From: Halopseudomonas bauzanensis
GTDB lineage: Bacteria > Pseudomonadota > Gammaproteobacteria > Pseudomonadales > Pseudomonadaceae
Assembly: GCF_900114735.1 (NCBI RefSeq)
Contig: NZ_FOUA01000005.1
Span: 62,001-126,000, forward strand
Direction of reading: 5' to 3'
DNA length: 64,000 nucleotides
The notes under the pieces: model-generated
Databases searched by the model: none
Seen by the model: only the letters and a program-made list of their open reading frames with translations
Told to the model about the DNA's origin: nothing
Position numbers and translations under genes: made by a program
Part shown: positions 19,445-28,191 of the stretch, piece by piece
Numbering within the stretch: position 1 is the first letter of the stretch
Layout: every line of letters starts with the position of its first letter

Positions 19445-20115
19445 ACCAGTCGGTATTGATGATCGACGACGATCAGGAACTCTGCGAGCTGCTGGGTTCC
19501 TGGTTGGCCGCCGAAGGCTTCACCCTCACCAGCGTACACGACGGTCCTGCCGGCCTCGAAGCTGCCCGCAGCGGCAGTTATGGCGCCATCGTGCTGGACA
19601 TGATGCTGCCAGGCATGAACGGCCTGGAAGTGCTGCGCGCCCTGCGCCCGCACTGCAATACCCCGCTGTTGATGCTCAGCGCCCGGGGCGAGCCGGTGGA
19701 CCGTATTCTCGGTCTGGAACTGGGTGCCGATGATTACCTGGCCAAGCCCTGCGATCCGCGGGAGCTGGTGGCCCGCCTGCGCGCCCTGCTGCGCCGCGCC
19801 ATGCCGATAGCCGATGAACAGCTGCTGCAGGTCGGTGACCTGCGGCTCGACAGTGCCAGCCTGATGGTCTGGCAGAACGACGAACTGCTGCCGCTGACCC
19901 AGACCGAAGTATTGATCCTGCGCGAACTGCTGGAGCGGCCGGGCCAGCTGATCGACCGTCAGAGTCTGTCCCGCCAGGCCCTGGGCAAGCCGCTCGGCCC
20001 CCATGACCGCAGTCTGGACATGCACATGAGTAATCTCAGGCGCAAACTCGGCCCCCACGAGGACGGCCGCCCGCGCATCCAGTCCATCCGCGGCCGGGGC
20101 TATCTGTACAGTTGA
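19432..20115 (+). CDS. cpxR: CpxR-like response regulator (OmpR family)
   Basis: The DNA-binding partner of the kinase gene at 20614. The receiver domain (about 8-120) contains the acidic cluster IDDD and phospho-acceptor Asp56 in IVLDMMLPGMNG, plus the conserved Lys in DYLAKPCDPREL. A winged-helix output domain follows, with RQSLSRQALGKPLGPHDRSLDMHMSNLRRKLG and ending in IRGRGYLYS. The start is uncertain: GTG at 19432 (used, 227 residues), TTG at 19441 or ATG at 19459, all overlapping or abutting the preceding gene. CpxR naming rests on similarity and on the linked Spy/CpxP-like gene. Confidence 0.86.
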   Translation: MAELNQSVLMIDDDQELCELLGSWLAAEGFTLTSVHDGPAGLEAARSGSYGAIVLDMMLPGMNGLEVLRALRPHCNTPLLMLSARGEPVDRILGLELGADDYLAKPCDPRELVARLRALLRRAMPIADEQLLQVGDLRLDSASLMVWQNDELLPLTQTEVLILRELLERPGQLIDRQSLSRQALGKPLGPHDRSLDMHMSNLRRKLGPHEDGRPRIQSIRGRGYLYS

Positions 20116-20133
20116 AACGGGAACTGACGGATC

Positions 20134-20149
20134 TTTACACAGCCTTTAC
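20134..20149. promoter_or_regulatory. Putative CpxR box upstream of the Spy/CpxP-like gene
   Basis: The direct repeat TTTAC-ACAGCC-TTTAC reads GTAAA-N6-GTAAA on the reverse strand. This is close to the CpxR recognition pattern GTAAA-N5-GTAAA known from E. coli (spacing can vary). It ends 16 bases upstream of a TTGACA -35 box, a sensible place for an activator. Confidence 0.6.
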
Positions 20150-20165
20150 CGCCCACCAGCCCTGC

Positions 20166-20194
20166 TTGACATCCCCATGACTAGACTGGATACC
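20166..20194 (+). promoter_or_regulatory. Putative promoter of the Spy/CpxP-like gene and kinase gene
   Basis: A perfect -35 TTGACA (20166-20171) is followed after 17 bases by a poor -10, GATACC (20189-20194). A strong -35 with a weak -10 and an adjacent CpxR-like repeat fits an activator-dependent promoter inside the locus, so the downstream two genes can be induced separately from the regulator. Confidence 0.5.
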
Positions 20195-20236
20195 AATGGC
20201 CGGACACGCCGGTCATCTGCAAACCAGGAGATACCC

Positions 20237-20608
20237 ATGAAAAAGACACTGATGGCAGGTCTGTTCGCTCTCACTACCGCCGCATCCTGTGTAGCTCTGG
20301 CCATGCCCGGCATGGATGGGGACAAGGGTCGATACCATGAGCGGCACATGGAACGGATTGCGACCGAACTGGAGCTGACGACCGAGCAGCAGGAACAACT
20401 GCGCGCCGTGCACGAAGAGCAGTTCGAAAAAATGAAAGCGCTGCACGATGAGAGAAAGGAAAAAGTGGATGCCATTCTCACCGACGAACAGCGCCAGAAA
20501 ATGCAACAGATGCGCGAAGAAAAGCGCGAAAAGATGAAGAAGCACATGGAAGAGCGCAAGGAGCGTAAAAGCGACAAGCGCGACGACACGCGCTCTGACG
20601 CGAGCTGA
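20237..20608 (+). CDS. Spy/CpxP-like periplasmic protein
   Basis: A 123-residue secreted protein: signal peptide MKKTLMAGLFALTTAASCVALA, then an all-helical, highly charged region with the two LTxxQ-type signatures LTTEQQEQL and LTDEQRQKM that define the Spy/CpxP family. Family members are periplasmic chaperones and, for CpxP, inhibitors of the CpxA sensor. The C-terminal 40 residues are an extreme Lys/Arg/Glu helix. The ATG follows CCAGGAGA. It is placed between the regulator and kinase genes and ends 5 bases before the kinase, unlike E. coli where cpxP is divergent. Confidence 0.85.
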   Translation: MKKTLMAGLFALTTAASCVALAMPGMDGDKGRYHERHMERIATELELTTEQQEQLRAVHEEQFEKMKALHDERKEKVDAILTDEQRQKMQQMREEKREKMKKHMEERKERKSDKRDDTRSDAS

Positions 20609-20613
20609 TCCGC

Positions 20614-21996
20614 ATGCGGCTGTTCTGGAAGGTCTTCGCCGTTCTCTGGCTCGCCACGCTGCTGGTGGGCGGTTCGGGCTTTCTGATCAGCCGCGCCTTG
20701 CAACAGGACTGGCTCCTGCTGCAATTTCACCCCAAATTGCGGGACTTCAGCGAACAGCTGGTCACCCTGTATGAACAGGACCCTGCGTCTGCCCAATCCT
20801 GGCTCGAAGCTCAACGCCGGCAACATCGGCTGCGGGCGCAGCTGTTCGATGCCCAGGGGCAGCGCCTGATTGAAGGCACCCTGCCCACGCTACCCCGTTT
20901 CGATCTGCCAGTGCCCAGCGGCCCGGAACGTACCCGCCATGGCCGGCTGTTCCAGCTCGGCTGGGATTCCCCACAGGCGCACTATCAATTGCTGTTGCAC
21001 GTGCCGGCACCAGAGCTGTTCCGCTGGCAACATACCCCGTTCGCCATGTTCACCAATATCAGCATGGCACTGCTGCTGCTGGCGCTCCTCAGCCTGTTGC
21101 TCAGCCGCTATCTGACCGGACCGCTGCGCAAGCTCGGCGTCGCCGCCCAGGACCTGGCCCACGGGCGGTTCGATGATCAGACCCTGGGTAACATCGGTCG
21201 GCGTCGGGACGAGATCGGCGAGTTGTCCCGGCGCTTCCAGAGCATGGGCAACCGTGTGCAGAGCCTGCTCGACAGTCAGAATCAACTGATGCGGGATATC
21301 TCCCATGAGCTGCGCTCGCCGCTGGCTCGCCTGCGCATCGGTCTGGCTCTTGGTAGCAAACAGGGCCTGGTAGCGGGCGATCCGTTATGGACGCGCCTGG
21401 ACCGCGAGTGCAGCCGGCTGGACAGCCTGATCGGCGACATTCTCACCCTGAGCCGGCTGGATGCGCAGAACGTACCGCTGGAGCGGGTCGATGTGGATGC
21501 GTTGGTGGCCAATGCCGTAGAGGATGCGCGCTTCGCCGCCGCCCATCAGCGCCTGGAAATCCAGGGTAGCACCGGCCGTGCGATCCAGGGCTGGCCCGAG
21601 CAACTGGCCAGCGCGCTGGATAACTTGCTGCGCAATGCCCTGCGCTTCTCGCCCAACGATGGGTTGATCAGCGTAGTGCTGTCAGCCAGCCCCGAGGGTT
21701 GCGACATCCGCGTGATTGACCAAGGGCCGGGCGTGCCGCAGGAATGGCTCGAGCGCCTCGGCGAACCCTTCGCCCGGGTCCCGGGCCAGCCGGCAGATAG
21801 TGGTCACGGGTTGGGCCTGGCCATTGCCCGCCGCGCAATCATCCGCCATGGCGGCGCCCTGAGTTTCAGTCAGGCTGCATCGGGCGGGCTATGCGCACGC
21901 ATTCACCTGCCCACCCGTCCTCAACTGTCCGGCCAGCGGCGAAAAAAGTCCCGTGAGTCCAACACCGGAACCGACCTCGGGGCTCCCGTCGACTGA
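20614..21996 (+). CDS. cpxA: CpxA-like sensor histidine kinase
   Basis: A 460-residue inner-membrane kinase. It has TM1 at about 7-26, a periplasmic sensor of about 115 residues, TM2 at about 145-165, a HAMP domain (RYLTGPLRKLGVAAQDLAHG), a dimerisation domain with phospho-acceptor His231 in DISHELRSPLARL, and a catalytic domain with LLRNALRFSP (N box), DQGPGVP and GHGLGLAIARR (G boxes). All catalytic motifs are intact. The last 25 codons overlap the 3' end of the opposite-strand nitroreductase gene by 76 bases, an unusually long tail-to-tail overlap; the tail SGQRRKKSRESNTGTDLG is not part of the kinase fold. Confidence 0.88.
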   Translation: MRLFWKVFAVLWLATLLVGGSGFLISRALQQDWLLLQFHPKLRDFSEQLVTLYEQDPASAQSWLEAQRRQHRLRAQLFDAQGQRLIEGTLPTLPRFDLPVPSGPERTRHGRLFQLGWDSPQAHYQLLLHVPAPELFRWQHTPFAMFTNISMALLLLALLSLLLSRYLTGPLRKLGVAAQDLAHGRFDDQTLGNIGRRRDEIGELSRRFQSMGNRVQSLLDSQNQLMRDISHELRSPLARLRIGLALGSKQGLVAGDPLWTRLDRECSRLDSLIGDILTLSRLDAQNVPLERVDVDALVANAVEDARFAAAHQRLEIQGSTGRAIQGWPEQLASALDNLLRNALRFSPNDGLISVVLSASPEGCDIRVIDQGPGVPQEWLERLGEPFARVPGQPADSGHGLGLAIARRAIIRHGGALSFSQAASGGLCARIHLPTRPQLSGQRRKKSRESNTGTDLGAPVD

Positions 21997-22484
21997 CCCA
22001 GATACAGGTAGGCAACAATTTTCTCGTGGGCCTGCAGCCCCAGACCTTCATGAATCAGCGGATCATAGGCGGGTTCACCGGTACGCCATACTGCCCCCAG
22101 ACCCAGTGCGTGGGCCGCCAACAGCATATTGCCGACGGCGACGGCGCAGGACATCTCCTGCTCTATTTCCGGCACCTTGGGATGGGCTCTCGGACTGCTG
22201 ATGGCAATCACCACCATCGGTGCGCGCTGCGGCAATGAAGGCGCCCGCAGCACCTCCGGCGCCTGCGGGTCGCCAACTCGGGCCAACGCAGCCTCGGCAA
22301 ACAACTCACCCAGGCGCTCCAGCCCCTGCCCTTCCAGCACCAAAAACCGCCAAGGCCGCAGCCGGGCATGATCCGGCGCCCGCAACGCCGCCTGAAACAG
22401 CGCCTCCTGTTGCTCGGCGCTGGGCGCCGGGCCAGTCAGGCGCGGTTCGGAAACCCGGTTGTGCAATGCGGTCAGTGCGTCCAT
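21921..22484 (-). CDS. Nitroreductase family protein (YdjA type)
   Basis: A 187-residue FMN-dependent oxidoreductase of the short nitroreductase branch. Visible features are RVSEPRL and ALRAPDHARLRPWRF (FMN phosphate contacts), the SCAVAVGNMLLAAHALGLGAVWRTG helix, and the C-terminal GQSTGAPRSVP. Physiological substrates for this branch are not known. The start at 22484 is chosen because a GGAG lies 9 bases upstream; ATG codons at 22490 and 22505 are in frame but less well placed. Confidence 0.85.
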   Translation of the reverse strand: MDALTALHNRVSEPRLTGPAPSAEQQEALFQAALRAPDHARLRPWRFLVLEGQGLERLGELFAEAALARVGDPQAPEVLRAPSLPQRAPMVVIAISSPRAHPKVPEIEQEMSCAVAVGNMLLAAHALGLGAVWRTGEPAYDPLIHEGLGLQAHEKIVAYLYLGQSTGAPRSVPVLDSRDFFRRWPDS

Positions 22485-22540
22485 TATCATCAGCTCCAGA
22501 TACATGATTGCCGGATCATAACAAAACCAGGGAGAACATC

Positions 22541-22870
22541 ATGTCTGATAGCGACACCACCAACCGGACCAGGGAGTTCCACTCCTTCGCCGAATTTTAT
22601 CCGTTCTATCTCAGTGAACACAGCAACGACACCAGTCGGCGCCTGCATTATGTGGGCAGCACGCTGGTGCTGTTGATCCTGCTGTGGGCTATTGTCAGTG
22701 GCAATTACTGGTGGTTGCTGGCCTTGCCGGTGGCCGGCTACGGCTTCGCCTGGGTGGGACACTTCTTCTTCGAAAAGAACCGCCCCGCCACGTTCAAATA
22801 CCCGCTCTACAGTTTCATGGGTGACTGGGTGATGCTCAAGGACATGCTTACCGGACGTATCCGCTTCTGA
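22541..22870 (+). CDS. DUF962 / Mpo1-like membrane protein
   Basis: A 109-residue protein of the DUF962 family, whose yeast member Mpo1 is an Fe(II)-dependent dioxygenase acting on 2-hydroxy fatty acids. Conserved features are FAEFYPFYLSEHSNDTSRRLHYVGS at the front, two membrane helices, and the C-terminal GHFFFEKNRPATFKYPLYSFMGDW with its histidine. The chosen ATG follows CAGGGAGAACATC, a strong ribosome site. Whether the bacterial protein is an oxygenase is unknown. Confidence 0.85.
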   Translation: MSDSDTTNRTREFHSFAEFYPFYLSEHSNDTSRRLHYVGSTLVLLILLWAIVSGNYWWLLALPVAGYGFAWVGHFFFEKNRPATFKYPLYSFMGDWVMLKDMLTGRIRF

Positions 22871-22959
22871 CCCCAGCGACAAATTGTCGAACGGCCGACA
22901 GTTGTCACGTCGGCCACCCTGTAGCATCGGCATACAACGACAAGAACCGGAGATATGCC

Positions 22960-23526
22960 ATGAGCGAGCAACGCGCCACCTTCCGCGCCATGCAGGAAGG
23001 CACCGCCGAAGACTGGAGCCTTATCGCCAGTCACTTCCGTCCCTTTGCCCAACAGCTGCCTGATCGCATCCTCACTCACCTGAAGCTACTTGATGGCGAC
23101 TTCGGCGGCTTCCCCATCGATCGACTGCAACATTCCTTGCAGACCGCCACGCGCGCCCACCGCGACGGGCGGGATGAAGAATATGTCATCTGCGCTCTGT
23201 TGCATGACATTGGCGACACCCTCGGCAGTTACAACCACCCTGACATCGCTGCCGCCATGCTCAAGCCTTTCGTTTCGGCGGAAAATCTATGGATGGTGGA
23301 AAAGCACGGTGTCTTCCAGGGCTACTACTTCTTCCATCATCTGGGCATGGATCGCCATCTGCGCGAACAGTTCAAGGATCACCCGCTATACCAGCGCACC
23401 GCCGAGTTCTGCGCACTATATGACGCACCGGCCTTCGACCCGGATTATCCGACAGAGCCACTGAGCTTTTTCGAGCCCATGTTGCGCCGCGTATTTGCCC
23501 GCCCGCGCCAGTCCATGTACGCCTGA
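22960..23526 (+). CDS. HD-domain protein, PhnZ/phosphohydrolase-like
   Basis: A 188-residue compact HD-domain protein. Likely metal ligands are His58 (RLQHSLQTA), His82-Asp83 (CALLHDIGDTLGSY), His93 (NHPDIAA), His116 and His126/127 (HGVFQGYYFFHH), and Asp155 (ALYDAPAFDPDY). The number of histidines and the compact size fit the HD group that includes the di-iron oxygenase PhnZ as well as nucleotide phosphohydrolases, so reaction and substrate are open. It sits 68 bp upstream of cyaB on the same strand and may be cotranscribed. Confidence 0.75.
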   Translation: MSEQRATFRAMQEGTAEDWSLIASHFRPFAQQLPDRILTHLKLLDGDFGGFPIDRLQHSLQTATRAHRDGRDEEYVICALLHDIGDTLGSYNHPDIAAAMLKPFVSAENLWMVEKHGVFQGYYFFHHLGMDRHLREQFKDHPLYQRTAEFCALYDAPAFDPDYPTEPLSFFEPMLRRVFARPRQSMYA

Positions 23527-23594
23527 GCTTTCCACCGCCTGCCTTGCATACTATGATCGGTCTGGCACACCATCAGGCCAGGGAAAGACTGATC

Positions 23595-24974
23595 ATGACA
23601 TTGCAAACCCGCATACAACCGGTACGCCCTCCACTCGAGGGCTACTACTCCCGGGTCATGGCCTATTTCTGCGTCGCTATCATCTTCACCGCCATAGCCT
23701 ACGAGCAGGGGCTGACCACCCTGACCGGCGGGGTCATCATCTACTCGCTGCTGTATCCCCATGCCATCCGCCTGTTGACCGAGTTTCGCCGCCAGTCCGG
23801 CGCGCGCAACCTGCGCCTGGCCTTGCTGGCTCTGGATGCGCTGCACACCGGCGTGTTCATCACCCTATGCCAGTTCAGCCTGATTCCGAGCCTGGTTTTT
23901 CTACTGCTGATCAGCTTCGCCAGCATCATTATCGGCGGGCCGCTGTATTTGTTCGCCGCCAGCCTGCTGACCCTGGCGGGTTGCATGCTGTCGGCCGCCA
24001 TTCTCACCCCCGAGCCACAACTGGTGAGCAGCCAGTTGCTGGCCTTCTGCAGTCTGGCCAGCGGTGGCACCTTCACGGTAACCATCGCCGCCTTCGTCTA
24101 CCGCCAGGGGCGGCGTCTGGAGCAGGCACAGCAACTCATTAGCGCCGAGCAGGCAAAAACCGCTGAGCTGGCCAGCAACCTGGCCAAGTACCTCTCGCCT
24201 CAGGTCTGGGAATCGATCTTTTCCGGCAATCAGCGGGTCACTCTGGAAACCCATCGCAAGAAGCTGACCGTATTCTTCTCCGATATTCGCGGCTTCACCG
24301 AGCTGGCCGAAGAAATGGAAGCCGAGGCGCTGACCGATCTGCTCAATAACTATCTCAACGAAATGGCCCGCATCGCCCTGCAATATGGCGGCACCATCGA
24401 CAAGTTCATCGGCGACAGCGTCATGGTGTTCTTTGGCGACCCGGTCAGCCGCGGCGCCAAGCAGGACGCCGAGGCTGCCGTGTCCATGGCCATCGCCATG
24501 CGCAAGCATATGAAAGTACTGCGTCAGCAATGGCGCAGCCAGGGCATCACCCGGCCACTGGAAATCCGCATGGGGTTGAGTACGGGCTATTGTACGGTGG
24601 GCAATTTCGGTGCAGATATGCGCATGGACTACACCATCATTGGCCGTGAAGTGAATCTCGCCAGCCGCCTGGAAAATGCCGCCGAGGCCGGCGAGATCCT
24701 CATTCCCCATGAGACCTGGTCGCTGATCAAGGATCTGATCATGTGCCGCGACAAGGGCCGGATCGAGGTCAAGGGTTTCAGCCGGCCGGTGCAGATCTAT
24801 CAGGTGGTGGGGCTGCGCCGGGATCTGGGCGCTGCGCCCACTTTCGTCGAGCACGAGTTGCCTGGCTTTTCCATGTATCTGGATACCAATGGCATTCGCA
24901 ACTATGACAAGGACGACATCGTCAAGGCGCTGGAACTGGCAGCGCGTAAACTGCGGGACAAGGTAATCATTTGA
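23595..24974 (+). CDS. cyaB: Class III adenylate cyclase CyaB
   Basis: A 459-residue membrane adenylate cyclase that makes cAMP, in Pseudomonas the signal for Vfr. The N-terminal ~170 residues form a six-helix membrane sensor (MASE2-like), then a linker helix and the cyclase domain. Catalytic residues are intact: metal-binding Asp230 (FFSDIRGF) and Asp274 (KFIGDSVM), ATP-selecting Lys270 and Thr347 (MDYTIIG), and transition-state Asn354/Arg358 (REVNLASRLE). The start at 23595 is chosen for its upstream GGGAAAG. The 3' end overlaps the convergent phosphoesterase gene by 8 bases. Confidence 0.92.
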   Translation: MTLQTRIQPVRPPLEGYYSRVMAYFCVAIIFTAIAYEQGLTTLTGGVIIYSLLYPHAIRLLTEFRRQSGARNLRLALLALDALHTGVFITLCQFSLIPSLVFLLLISFASIIIGGPLYLFAASLLTLAGCMLSAAILTPEPQLVSSQLLAFCSLASGGTFTVTIAAFVYRQGRRLEQAQQLISAEQAKTAELASNLAKYLSPQVWESIFSGNQRVTLETHRKKLTVFFSDIRGFTELAEEMEAEALTDLLNNYLNEMARIALQYGGTIDKFIGDSVMVFFGDPVSRGAKQDAEAAVSMAIAMRKHMKVLRQQWRSQGITRPLEIRMGLSTGYCTVGNFGADMRMDYTIIGREVNLASRLENAAEAGEILIPHETWSLIKDLIMCRDKGRIEVKGFSRPVQIYQVVGLRRDLGAAPTFVEHELPGFSMYLDTNGIRNYDKDDIVKALELAARKLRDKVII

Positions 24975-25803
24975 TCAGCGTAACGGGCAGTGGCAATACC
25001 TCTTCTGTCGCCTCGACCTCGACTTCGCCCGAAGCTTCGCTCTCGGCCCAGTTATACTGCGCTATGCTGCCATCCCACAGCTCGATCAACGCGGTGCAGG
25101 ATTCTACCCAGTCACCGCAATTGTGGTAGCTGATACCATTGACCTCGCGGATCTCCGCATGGTGGATATGCCCGCACACCACACCCTGCAGATCGCGCTT
25201 GCGACATTCATGGGCCAATGCTTCTTCGAATTCGCTGATGAAATTCACCGCCTTCTTCACGCGGTGCTTGAGGTAGCCGGACAATGACCAGTAACCATAG
25301 CCGTAGCGGCTGCGCCAGTAGTTGAGCCAGCGATTCAGGCGCAGACTGAATTCGTAGGCGTAGTCTCCGAGGAAGGCCAGCCAACGGTGACAGCGGGTAA
25401 TGACATCGAACTGGTCACCATGAATGACCAGCAGTTTTCGGCCATCAGCGGTAACGTGCTCAGCCTCGTCCACCAACCGGATGTTGCCGATATTGAGGGT
25501 CGCATAACGGCGCAGGAATTCATCATGATTGCCAGTGACATAGGTCACCCGGGTGCCGCGCTTGCTCATGGTCAGGATGCGGCGAATGACATTAGTGTGT
25601 GATTGCGGCCAATACATGCTCTTGCGCAGCCGCCAGCCATCAATGATATCGCCGACCAGATATAGCTGATCGCATTCGTACTCCTTGAGAAACCCTGCCA
25701 GCTTCTCGGCCTGACAGTCGCGTGTGCCCAGATGCACATCGGAAATCCAGATGGTGCGCACCCGCTGTTTGCCAACCGCCGAGAAATCTTCCACATGAGT
25801 CAT
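24967..25803 (-). CDS. LpxH-like calcineurin-family metallophosphoesterase
   Basis: A 278-residue cytoplasmic or membrane-associated phosphoesterase with all five metal motifs: ISDVHLG (Asp22, His24), GDIIDGW, GNHDEF, VIHGDQFD and CGHIHHAEI. This pattern is close to UDP-2,3-diacylglucosamine diphosphatase (LpxH) and relatives, which cut UDP-diacylglucosamine in lipid A synthesis; it is longer than E. coli LpxH (240), with a basic middle (RYGYGYWSLSGYLKHRVKK). It is not next to other lpx genes, so it could be a paralogue with another nucleotide-lipid substrate. Confidence 0.82.
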   Translation of the reverse strand: MTHVEDFSAVGKQRVRTIWISDVHLGTRDCQAEKLAGFLKEYECDQLYLVGDIIDGWRLRKSMYWPQSHTNVIRRILTMSKRGTRVTYVTGNHDEFLRRYATLNIGNIRLVDEAEHVTADGRKLLVIHGDQFDVITRCHRWLAFLGDYAYEFSLRLNRWLNYWRSRYGYGYWSLSGYLKHRVKKAVNFISEFEEALAHECRKRDLQGVVCGHIHHAEIREVNGISYHNCGDWVESCTALIELWDGSIAQYNWAESEASGEVEVEATEEVLPLPVTLIK

Positions 25804-25960
25804 CTGTCATCCCTCTTCCATCTCTGCGGTCAAACTAGTGTCACTGGGTGACCGGATGATGACGCTCACATGACCAAAAGATGACAGCCACGCAAAACAG
25901 CCACAGTGTCGTATACAATGTGCGTCGATTCGGTCACCTCGCTCAAAATCAGGCTTCGCC

Positions 25961-28156
25961 ATGTTCAGACCCGTTATCCTGCTACTGTTGGTGCTGCTCC
26001 CCGCCCTGGCCGTGGCCCAGAACAACCCGCCCTCCACCGAAATACGCACCGGCCTGGTGCTATCCGGCGGCGGCGCCCGTGGTCTGGCGCATATCGGCGT
26101 GCTCAAGCAGATCGAGGAACAGAACATTCCAATCCACGCCATTGCCGGCACCAGCATGGGCGCGGTGATCGGTGGTCTGTATGCGGCGGGCTACAGCGCC
26201 GATGAACTGGAGCAGATTGCACTGGAGATGGATTGGCCGGCGGCGCTCAGCGATTCGCCGTTGCGTGAGGATATTCCCTACCGCCGCAAGCAGGATGATC
26301 GTGATTTTCTAGTCAAGCAGCGCCTGACCTTCAAAGGTGGCAAGCTCAGCTTCCCGCTCGGCCTCCTGCAGGGCCAGAACCTGGGCCTGGTCCTGGAAAG
26401 CCTGCTGGTGCATACCAACGATATCGATGATTTCGACCGCCTGCCGATCCCTTTCCGCGCCGTGGCCACCGATATCGCCACCGGCGATGCCGTGGTGTTC
26501 AAGAGTGGTCATTTGCCCCAGGCCATCCGCGCCAGTATCGGCCTGCCCGGATTCTTCGCGCCGGTAATGGTCGATGGCCGCATGCTGGTAGACGGCGTGT
26601 TGTCGAAGAACCTGCCGGTGGATGTTGCCCGGGAAATGGGTGTGGATCGGGTCATCGTGGTGGATATCGCCACCCCGCTGAAACCGGCCGAGGACATGCA
26701 CACCATCCTCGACATCATGGACCAGACCACCACCCTGCTGACCCGCAACAACACCCAGGAGCAACTAGCCACGCTGACCGAACAGGACCTGCTGCTGCAA
26801 CCTGAACTGGGCAGCATCGCCTTCAGCAGTTTCGCCGAAGCCGATGAAGCCATCGACGCCGGCGCCCAGAGCCTGCTGCAATCACCGCACCTGCAGGCGT
26901 TCGCTCATCCGGCCAACGTGCAACAGCCTGGCGGCAACCTTGCCAGCAACCGCCCCCATCGCCAGCCGATCATCCATGAAATCCGGGTGGTCAACAGCGG
27001 CAAGGTCGCCGATGAAGTAGTGCGCAGCATGGTCCGTCAGCAGCTCGGCGAACCGCTGAATACCGATCACCTGGCCAAGGACATGGGCACCATTTACGGC
27101 ACCGACTACTTCAGCCAGGTCAACTACGAGATTCTCCACGAGGGCGACCGCAACACCCTGTTGATCCGCACCAGCGGCCGGGAGACCGGTACGGATTATC
27201 TGCGCCTGGGGTTGAACCTGGTGGATGATTTCGAGGGCGGCAGCCAGTTCACCATGGGAGCCAGCTTCCGTGTCAATGGCGTCAACCCGCTGGGTGCTGA
27301 ATGGTTGACGCGCCTGCAACTGGGCGAGCATCAGCAGTTGTACAGCGAGTTCTACCAGCCACTGGACTACGGTTCACGCTATTTCATCGCGCCCTTCATC
27401 GATGCCGAAGCACGCAATGTCGAAGTGATTCTGGACAACGACCCCGTCGCCGACTATCGCCAGCAGCGCTACGGCGCCGGCATCAACTTCGGCCGCCAGA
27501 TCGCCAACAATGGTGAAGTCCGCTTCGGACTGTCGCGCTATTGGGGCGAATCCGAAATCCGCGTGGGTGACCCCGAGCAACCCACCCTTGAGTTCGATGA
27601 AGCCTTCTACTCACTGCAGGTCGATCGCGACACCTTGGATAACGTCAACTTCCCCCGCTCCGGAGACGCCGCACGCATACTCTGGCGCCAATCGGAACCC
27701 GATCTGGGGGCGGACGAGCGTTACCAGCAATTGGAAGTGCGGGCCAACAAGGCCTTCGCCTCGGGGCCCCACAGCCTTCAACTCGGCGCATCCCTTGGCC
27801 GCACCGACAGCGATGTCGATGTGGCCCAGAGCAGCTTCCTGCTAGGCGGCATCGGCAAGTTCTCGGGCTTTCGTCAGAACGGCCTGGCCGGACAGAACTA
27901 CAACCTGGCGCGGGTGGTCTACTATCGCCAGCTGAACCCCGGCAGCACACCGTTGACCATGCCCTTCTACCTGGGCGGCAGCCTGGAGTACGGCCGGGTC
28001 TACAACAAGGGCGAAGAGGCCCTGGATACCGGCTACATGGGCGCCGGCAGCCTGCTACTGGGCATGGACACCTTCCTCGGTCCGCTGTTCTTCGGCATCG
28101 GTGCCAACCAGGAGGGCGAGCGGGCGTTATATATGAACCTGGGGCAGACATTCTAG
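25961..28156 (+). CDS. plpD: Patatin-like phospholipase autotransporter PlpD (type Vd secretion)
   Basis: A 731-residue outer-membrane protein. It has a signal peptide (1-19, ending AVAQ) and a patatin lipase domain (about 29-300) with oxyanion GGGARG, nucleophile Ser65 in GTSMG and catalytic Asp211 in VDGVLSKNLP. A POTRA domain (about 340-400) follows, then a 16-stranded-type beta barrel that ends in the outer-membrane signature phenylalanine (MNLGQTF). Layout and length match P. aeruginosa PlpD, a secreted phospholipase A1. The catalytic dyad is complete, so the enzyme should be active. Confidence 0.93.
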   Translation: MFRPVILLLLVLLPALAVAQNNPPSTEIRTGLVLSGGGARGLAHIGVLKQIEEQNIPIHAIAGTSMGAVIGGLYAAGYSADELEQIALEMDWPAALSDSPLREDIPYRRKQDDRDFLVKQRLTFKGGKLSFPLGLLQGQNLGLVLESLLVHTNDIDDFDRLPIPFRAVATDIATGDAVVFKSGHLPQAIRASIGLPGFFAPVMVDGRMLVDGVLSKNLPVDVAREMGVDRVIVVDIATPLKPAEDMHTILDIMDQTTTLLTRNNTQEQLATLTEQDLLLQPELGSIAFSSFAEADEAIDAGAQSLLQSPHLQAFAHPANVQQPGGNLASNRPHRQPIIHEIRVVNSGKVADEVVRSMVRQQLGEPLNTDHLAKDMGTIYGTDYFSQVNYEILHEGDRNTLLIRTSGRETGTDYLRLGLNLVDDFEGGSQFTMGASFRVNGVNPLGAEWLTRLQLGEHQQLYSEFYQPLDYGSRYFIAPFIDAEARNVEVILDNDPVADYRQQRYGAGINFGRQIANNGEVRFGLSRYWGESEIRVGDPEQPTLEFDEAFYSLQVDRDTLDNVNFPRSGDAARILWRQSEPDLGADERYQQLEVRANKAFASGPHSLQLGASLGRTDSDVDVAQSSFLLGGIGKFSGFRQNGLAGQNYNLARVVYYRQLNPGSTPLTMPFYLGGSLEYGRVYNKGEEALDTGYMGAGSLLLGMDTFLGPLFFGIGANQEGERALYMNLGQTF

Positions 28157-28191
28157 GACGCCCCGACATTCAGTACAGCTTGCTGCGCCCA

